A stretch of 64,000 bases of DNA, taken from positions 1 to 64,000 of the forward strand of contig DVFL01000020.1 of NCBI GenBank assembly GCA_018713255.1, in the 5' to 3' direction. Shown here piece by piece: positions 60,154 to 64,000 of the stretch. The notes beneath the pieces are model-generated. The model was not told the DNA's origin. It did not search any database and saw nothing but the letters and a program-made list of their open reading frames with translations. Both the position numbers and the translations under genes were made by a program. This DNA comes from Candidatus Cottocaccamicrobium excrementipullorum. GTDB taxonomy: Bacteria; Bacillota; Clostridia; Lachnospirales; Lachnospiraceae. The first letter of the stretch is position 1; each line of letters starts with the position of its first letter.

Positions 60154-60257
60154 CCGGCATTCTCCGTTTATTCTTTCCAGATTTCCCTTAAAATTCCGCA
60201 GCACCGGTATCAATGAGAAAAACGCTGATGCCGTCTAACTTGTCTGTTTTCTCCTTT

Positions 60258-61790
60258 TCATAAAGACGTTTCACAAATTACCGGAAGAAATTCCCCGTGT
60301 TTTCCATTTAATCCGTGAACAGAAAATCCTGCTTTCTGATATTCTTGAATACTCCTGATTATTTCCTGGTCGATTTTCTCTCCAGGAACCAGGCAGGGAA
60401 TTCCCGGGGGATAAAGATACACATATTCTGCAGAAATCCTCCCTAAACACTGTTCCAGAATCTTATCCTCTGCCGGCAGCTCAACAGCCTCTCCGATCTC
60501 CATTACCTGTCTTTCCTTTTCCTGGAGGAAGAAAAATTTTTCTTGGAGATCGGTTTCCCTTTCCCGCCCTGAAAGCTGCTGTCCATTTCCCAGCTCCAGG
60601 AACAGTTCATGATCAACAGCCTGCATCGCCTGCAGAAGCCGGTCAAATCCCTCCTGTCTGTCCCATAAACTAGTCAGGGCCAGGCCATACCGGGGAGCGT
60701 ACATTTCCAGTTCCAAATGAAATTCCTTTCTCAGTTTATCCCCCAGCCACAAGCCGCTTTTTCCTGTTTTTCCCAAATGCAAGATTAACTTAGAAGAATC
60801 CCAATCAAAGATTCCTTTTTTCCCGATCCATTCCTTTCCCGGTACCTGAAGCAGGCTCAGCTTTTTCGCCTCTTCCCGAAAAGCTTCCGTCTGGTTAAAC
60901 AGCCATGACAGCCGTTCTCGGCCCTGGCCGTTCATATAAAGAACACACCTTTCTATCGAAGCCATAAAAAGATACGAAGGACTGCTGGTTTGATATACAG
61001 ATAAGTACCACTTAATTCGGTCAAGCTTCTTCTGTCCTAAACATCTGCTTTGATTCAAATGAATAACCGCCGTCTGCGTCAGAGAAGGAAGAGTTTTATG
61101 CAAGCTCTGAATGACCACGTCTGCTCCTTCACTTAATGCAGAAGCAGGATATTCCCCTTTCTTTCCAAAGGAAAAATGGGCTCCGTGAGCTTCATCTACA
61201 ATCAACGGAATATTTCTTTGATGCACAACTCTGGCAATCTCCCGGATATCAGACACTACTCCATCATAAGTCGGAGAAACCACCAGCACAGCCTGAGTAT
61301 CTGGATATCGAGCCAGCTGTTTTTCCACATCCTCCGGAAGAATTCCTCCATTTATCCCCAGTTCATCAATGACCTGTGGATAAACATATGCACTTTTCAG
61401 ATGATTAAGGACAATGGCGTGATACACTGATTTATGGCAGTTCCGGCTGATCAGGATTCTTCCTCCTCTTTCTGTACATCCGCTTACCGCTGCCAAAATT
61501 CCGCAGCTGCTCCCATTTACCAGATATCGGCTTTCTCCCGCACCGTAAATTTCGGCAGTTTTTTCCATAGAAGCCTTCAGAATTCCTTCAGGATGATGGA
61601 GATCATCAAATCCGTAAATTTCTGTAATATCAATGGAAAAGGGTTCTGGAAAATTTCCCAGCTTTTCCTCCTCCAGTTTATTTCGTTTATGCCCAGGCAT
61701 ATGAAAAGGATAAGCATCTGAAGCAGCATATTCCTGCAGCCTGCCCAAAAGAGTATTCTCTTTTATTCTCTGCTCATGTAAATAATTCAT
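60258..61790 (-). CDS. PLP-dependent Orn/Lys/Arg decarboxylase-family protein (YaaO-like)
   Basis: A 510-aa fold-type I decarboxylase lacking the N-terminal wing domain of the long inducible forms. PLP residues: VNGSSCGILAAVS, IVDEAHGAHFSF and the Schiff-base Lys in QSLHKTLPSLTQ. The C-terminal domain holds YLYPPGIPCLVPGE, typical of the family. It probably decarboxylates arginine or lysine, feeding polyamines. The ATG at 61,790 follows AAGGAG. In B. subtilis yaaO is followed by tmk and holB; here the SARP pair intervenes and tmk is absent. Confidence 0.9.
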   Translation of the reverse strand: MNYLHEQRIKENTLLGRLQEYAASDAYPFHMPGHKRNKLEEEKLGNFPEPFSIDITEIYGFDDLHHPEGILKASMEKTAEIYGAGESRYLVNGSSCGILAAVSGCTERGGRILISRNCHKSVYHAIVLNHLKSAYVYPQVIDELGINGGILPEDVEKQLARYPDTQAVLVVSPTYDGVVSDIREIARVVHQRNIPLIVDEAHGAHFSFGKKGEYPASALSEGADVVIQSLHKTLPSLTQTAVIHLNQSRCLGQKKLDRIKWYLSVYQTSSPSYLFMASIERCVLYMNGQGRERLSWLFNQTEAFREEAKKLSLLQVPGKEWIGKKGIFDWDSSKLILHLGKTGKSGLWLGDKLRKEFHLELEMYAPRYGLALTSLWDRQEGFDRLLQAMQAVDHELFLELGNGQQLSGRERETDLQEKFFFLQEKERQVMEIGEAVELPAEDKILEQCLGRISAEYVYLYPPGIPCLVPGEKIDQEIIRSIQEYQKAGFSVHGLNGKHGEFLPVICETSL

Positions 61791-61865
61791 TTCCTTGTCT
61801 CCTTCTCTCGTAAACATTCTTTCTCCAGCCAGGAGGCCAGAACCCCCTCCCTGCTATTGATTTCT

Positions 61866-61894
61866 TTGCATTTCTCGGACCTAATGTTTATAAT
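61866..61894 (+). promoter_or_regulatory. Promoter of the 76-aa gene
   Basis: It has -35 TTGCAT (61866-61871), a 17-bp spacer and a perfect -10 TATAAT (61889-61894). Confidence 0.7.
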
Positions 61895-61947
61895 AGTTAA
61901 TCAGCAGGTATTTACGTCTGCAGCCAAGTCAGCAGAAAGGAGAAATT

Positions 61948-62178
61948 ATGCGAACAGAAACCTTCAAGATGGAACGGCCAAATCTGGTAAAAGCCGGAGA
62001 TAAAGTAAAAATTATTGAACGTCCCGGAACCAGCAGCTACAGCTATATTATCGATCCGGCAGTGGCCATGTCTGGCTGCTACAAAGCCAGGGACAGGATA
62101 AAATCTGAATACGGAATGGTAAAAGAAGTTCAGGAAAATGCCCGCGGATTCTATGTTATCGTAGAATTTGATGAATAA
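61948..62178 (+). CDS. Small conserved-looking protein of unknown function
   Basis: A 76-aa protein not recognised. It has a clear promoter and an AAGGAG site 6 bases before the ATG. The sequence suggests a small beta-barrel: LVKAGDKVKIIERPGTSSYSY, a middle part with ARDRIKSEYGMVKEV, and GFYVIVEFDE at the end. The pattern recalls KOW/SH3-like modules that bind RNA or protein, but this is only by eye. It is flanked by yaaO and a convergent surface-protein gene. Confidence 0.75.
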   Translation: MRTETFKMERPNLVKAGDKVKIIERPGTSSYSYIIDPAVAMSGCYKARDRIKSEYGMVKEVQENARGFYVIVEFDE

Positions 62179-62224
62179 CCAGAAATACGCGGGCTGTTTT
62201 GCTTCCTTCACCTTGATGTTCAGA

Positions 62225-64000
62225 CTAGCTAGGTCCAATAAATTCTACGGAACCAGAAGGACCTCCATTTCCTGATTCAGGATTTGCCTCAATCGTAGGA
62301 ACTGCTTCTGGCCCGGCCGCCGGCTGTGAATATCCAGGTCCTGACTGGATTTCACTCTCCCCGCCTGGTCCAGGTGATACCGTAGGAACCTGAGACGGAG
62401 GAGCAGCCTGAGTCTGCGGCGGTGCCTGGGTGGCAGGAGCTGCCTGGGTCTGCGGCGGTGCTTGAGTGGCAGGAGCTGCCTGGGTCTGCGGCGCCCGAGT
62501 GGCAGAAGCTGCCTGGGTCTGCGGCGGCGCCTGAGTGGCAGAAGCTGCCTGAGAAGCTTCCGTCTCCTGCTGTGAACTCTCCGTTTCCTCCTGACTTTCA
62601 TCTTCTCCTGCAAAAGAATCCGTTCCGCCAGCCAACGCTTCGTATTGAATAAGATCAGAAAACTGATACGGTTTCTCTGATAAAACAGACCAGCTTCCTG
62701 CATTTCGGTTATATTGACAGGACCGAAGATAAGTGGTAATGGTGTTTCCTTCTACCATAACCAGCGACAACAAATCATTGCTGTTCATGACCTGACTTCC
62801 CCGGGATGCAGAATCATCAATCACGTTTACTTTTCCGTCTAAATCAATCTCAACAATCTGTCCATAACAATTTTTCCAGCTTACCGGCGTGTACTCTCCG
62901 TAAATTTTTCCTTGATCCGAATAATAGTACAGATTGAGTATATTGCCCTGGAACATCTTGCTGATCTGCTCTTTTCCAGTTCCATCTGGATTAATCCGGC
63001 AGATAACGCTGTAGCGCGTTCCATCCTCTCCCCGCTGAACATAAGCGCTGTAGTAAATTTTCCCCTGAACAATACAAAAGCTGTTGATTCCATAATCTGA
63101 CTGGGCAATTACCTGCTCTCTTCCCCCTTGCTTCCGGTAAAGAGCCATTGCCCCAGAATTCTCCGGATCTTTTTCCAACGCAAAAGTCGCTCCTTCAATC
63201 TTTCGTTCTGCTGGATAAACTCCGGTAATTTTTCCATCTGATGCTAATGTGTAAAGTCGGTCTCCAATGGTCTGCCTTCCATTTTCATCTCCAGAAACTG
63301 GCTCTCCTAAGGAATCCACCAGATAACAAGCATTATTTTTTACTTGAACCCGGTACTGTTCTCCTAAAGAATAAACCTCCCCGCCTGAAGCCTTCTGTAT
63401 TTCTCCATTGGAAGCATAATAAACAGAACCGTCTTCCAGCACTAAATATCCTGTGGCATCCTCTGCTAAAAGTTCCTTTTTATCATCTCCAGGCTTCATT
63501 CGGAATAAATGATTGCACAGCTGCCGCTCTTCTTCACTTAAGCTTTCCATTTCCTGAGAACTTACCTGGGGAAGATAATAAATATAGCCATCATGAATTT
63601 GAAGGGAATTTTTCGTGGACAGCTGAAGATTTTCAGCCCCTCCTAAAGGCTCCCCTTCTGTTTCTGTGGTTTTTCGATAGTAAATCGGCTTAAAGCTTCC
63701 AGAATAAGCTGGATCAGAAGATAAGTAACACCAGAATTCATTGCTCTTTACCAAACTGTCCAGATTTTGCAGATTATCCTCTCCCGTTAGACCAGTCCAG
63801 CGGCTATCCAGCTGAATATCCTCAAGAGCGCCTTGTTCATCAAACGAAAATATTTGCCCCTCCTGGCTGATTTCCTCCGTTGCCATATATCCGTCTTCTT
63901 TAAGATAATAAAGATTCCCTTCCCAGACCATCCATTGATTTGCTGCATAAGAGCCATCCTCATTCAAATACCGGCTTCCCTGACTATCGCTGACCCATCC
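62225..64000 (-). CDS. Large cell-surface-type protein with wall-binding-like repeat, 5' end cut off
   Basis: The frame is open to the right window edge, so the N-terminus is missing; 591 residues and the stop are present. The first visible residues (GWVSDSQGSRYLNEDGSYA) look like a choline/cell-wall-binding repeat. A long beta-propeller-like region follows with recurring DGYIYYL, DGSVYYAS and GKIYYSAYV units, like DUF5050-type domains. The C-terminus is an extended P/Q/T/A-rich tail (about the last 125 residues) with tandem 12-residue units. The first start within the window (TTG at 63,967) is not a true start. It is probably extracellular; ligand unknown. Confidence 0.7.
   Translation of the reverse strand, partial: GWVSDSQGSRYLNEDGSYAANQWMVWEGNLYYLKEDGYMATEEISQEGQIFSFDEQGALEDIQLDSRWTGLTGEDNLQNLDSLVKSNEFWCYLSSDPAYSGSFKPIYYRKTTETEGEPLGGAENLQLSTKNSLQIHDGYIYYLPQVSSQEMESLSEEERQLCNHLFRMKPGDDKKELLAEDATGYLVLEDGSVYYASNGEIQKASGGEVYSLGEQYRVQVKNNACYLVDSLGEPVSGDENGRQTIGDRLYTLASDGKITGVYPAERKIEGATFALEKDPENSGAMALYRKQGGREQVIAQSDYGINSFCIVQGKIYYSAYVQRGEDGTRYSVICRINPDGTGKEQISKMFQGNILNLYYYSDQGKIYGEYTPVSWKNCYGQIVEIDLDGKVNVIDDSASRGSQVMNSNDLLSLVMVEGNTITTYLRSCQYNRNAGSWSVLSEKPYQFSDLIQYEALAGGTDSFAGEDESQEETESSQQETEASQAASATQAPPQTQAASATRAPQTQAAPATQAPPQTQAAPATQAPPQTQAAPPSQVPTVSPGPGGESEIQSGPGYSQPAAGPEAVPTIEANPESGNGGPSGSVEFIGPS
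62404..62549 (-). repeat. Tandem 36-bp coding repeats in the surface-protein tail
   Basis: Four near-identical units encode APATQAPPQTQA-type 12-mers; one unit is 11 residues (ASATRAPQTQA). Copy number is likely to vary by slippage. It is not a CRISPR array because there are no unique spacers. Confidence 0.8.

Noticed and set aside
60188-60274. 28-codon minus-strand frame ending DGISVFLIDTGAAEF
   Set aside because: It resembles a subtilase-like IDTG stretch but overlaps the decarboxylase stop, has no ribosome site and is too short to support.
62404-62549. Possible CRISPR array
   Set aside because: The repeats are contiguous, in frame and code for a Pro/Gln/Thr/Ala tail; no spacers are present.
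1-64000. tRNA genes, insertion sequences, prophage, restriction or toxin-antitoxin systems
   Set aside because: None was recognised on either strand; intergenic gaps are explained by promoters, terminators, the T-box and the SRP RNA. A covariance-model scan would be needed to exclude small RNAs.

Overview
The window reads as chromosome of a spore-forming, anaerobic low-to-mid-GC Firmicute, most likely Lachnospiraceae (Clostridium cluster XIVa). The evidence is: spmA, spmB and a PdaA-type deacetylase (spore maturation and cortex); an oxygen-sensitive class III ribonucleotide reductase with its activase; an Alu-containing large SRP RNA; a Met T-box; a FabK-type fatty-acid operon; strong AGGAGG ribosome sites; and TTGACA-17-TATAAT promoters. 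No phage, transposon, CRISPR array or tRNA gene was seen. Genus cannot be fixed from this sequence.

Layout. Bases 1-383 hold three tandem minus-strand promoters and a leader typical of an rRNA operon, which must lie just left of the window. Bases 481-14,600 carry, all leftward except nagB: cvpA, a Gfo/Idh/MocA oxidoreductase, then pfk-dnaX-ybaB-recR-TPR protein-HAD phosphatase; the SRP RNA; a MATE exporter with an attenuator-like leader; tadA; and an uncharacterised 480-aa protein. Bases 14.6-19.6 kb are the T-box-controlled operon metG-traX-tatD-rsmA. A divergent lipoprotein with a ruined DUF885 metal site and nrdDG follow.

Bases 24.5-34.4 kb contain a FabT-like MarR regulator with a GerMN-like lipoprotein, a murL-murD2 pair (the L-glutamate route to D-Glu in peptidoglycan), spmB, an RpiR regulator, and an ECF transporter (S component, fused double ATPase, EcfT) followed by a PHP phosphoesterase. 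Bases 34.5-41.6 kb carry a GH3 glycosidase, a D-2-hydroxyacid dehydrogenase, pdaA, an ArsC/Spx-like protein, an LTA-synthase-like phosphotransferase and spmA.

Bases 41.7-52.5 kb are one fatty-acid operon: fabH-acpP-fabK-fabD-fabG-fabF-accB-fabZ-accC-accDA (fused) and a second FabK-like flavoprotein. It has a single promoter overlapped by a perfect 23-bp palindrome with the FabT core TTTGA-N3-TCAAA, and a strong terminator at 41,686. Bases 52.6-64 kb carry divergent abrB, the holB-ricT-trmN6-rsmI operon extended by a siroheme reductase, a SARP-like regulator with a degenerate GGDEF domain plus a small partner, a YaaO-like decarboxylase, an orphan 76-aa gene, and a large cell-surface-type protein cut by the right edge.

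The gene content mirrors the origin-proximal part of the Bacillus subtilis map (tadA-scr-dnaX-yaaK-recR-rrn; yaaO-holB-ricT-trmN6-rsmI-abrB; metS-tatD-ksgA), but the blocks are permuted and separated by metabolic inserts. The most interesting items are the MurL/MurD2 pair, the FabT-like regulator and operator 27 kb apart, the MATE attenuator leader, the TPR protein with a pseudo-AAA domain, the DUF885 pseudoenzyme, and the ECF-PHP module of unknown substrate.
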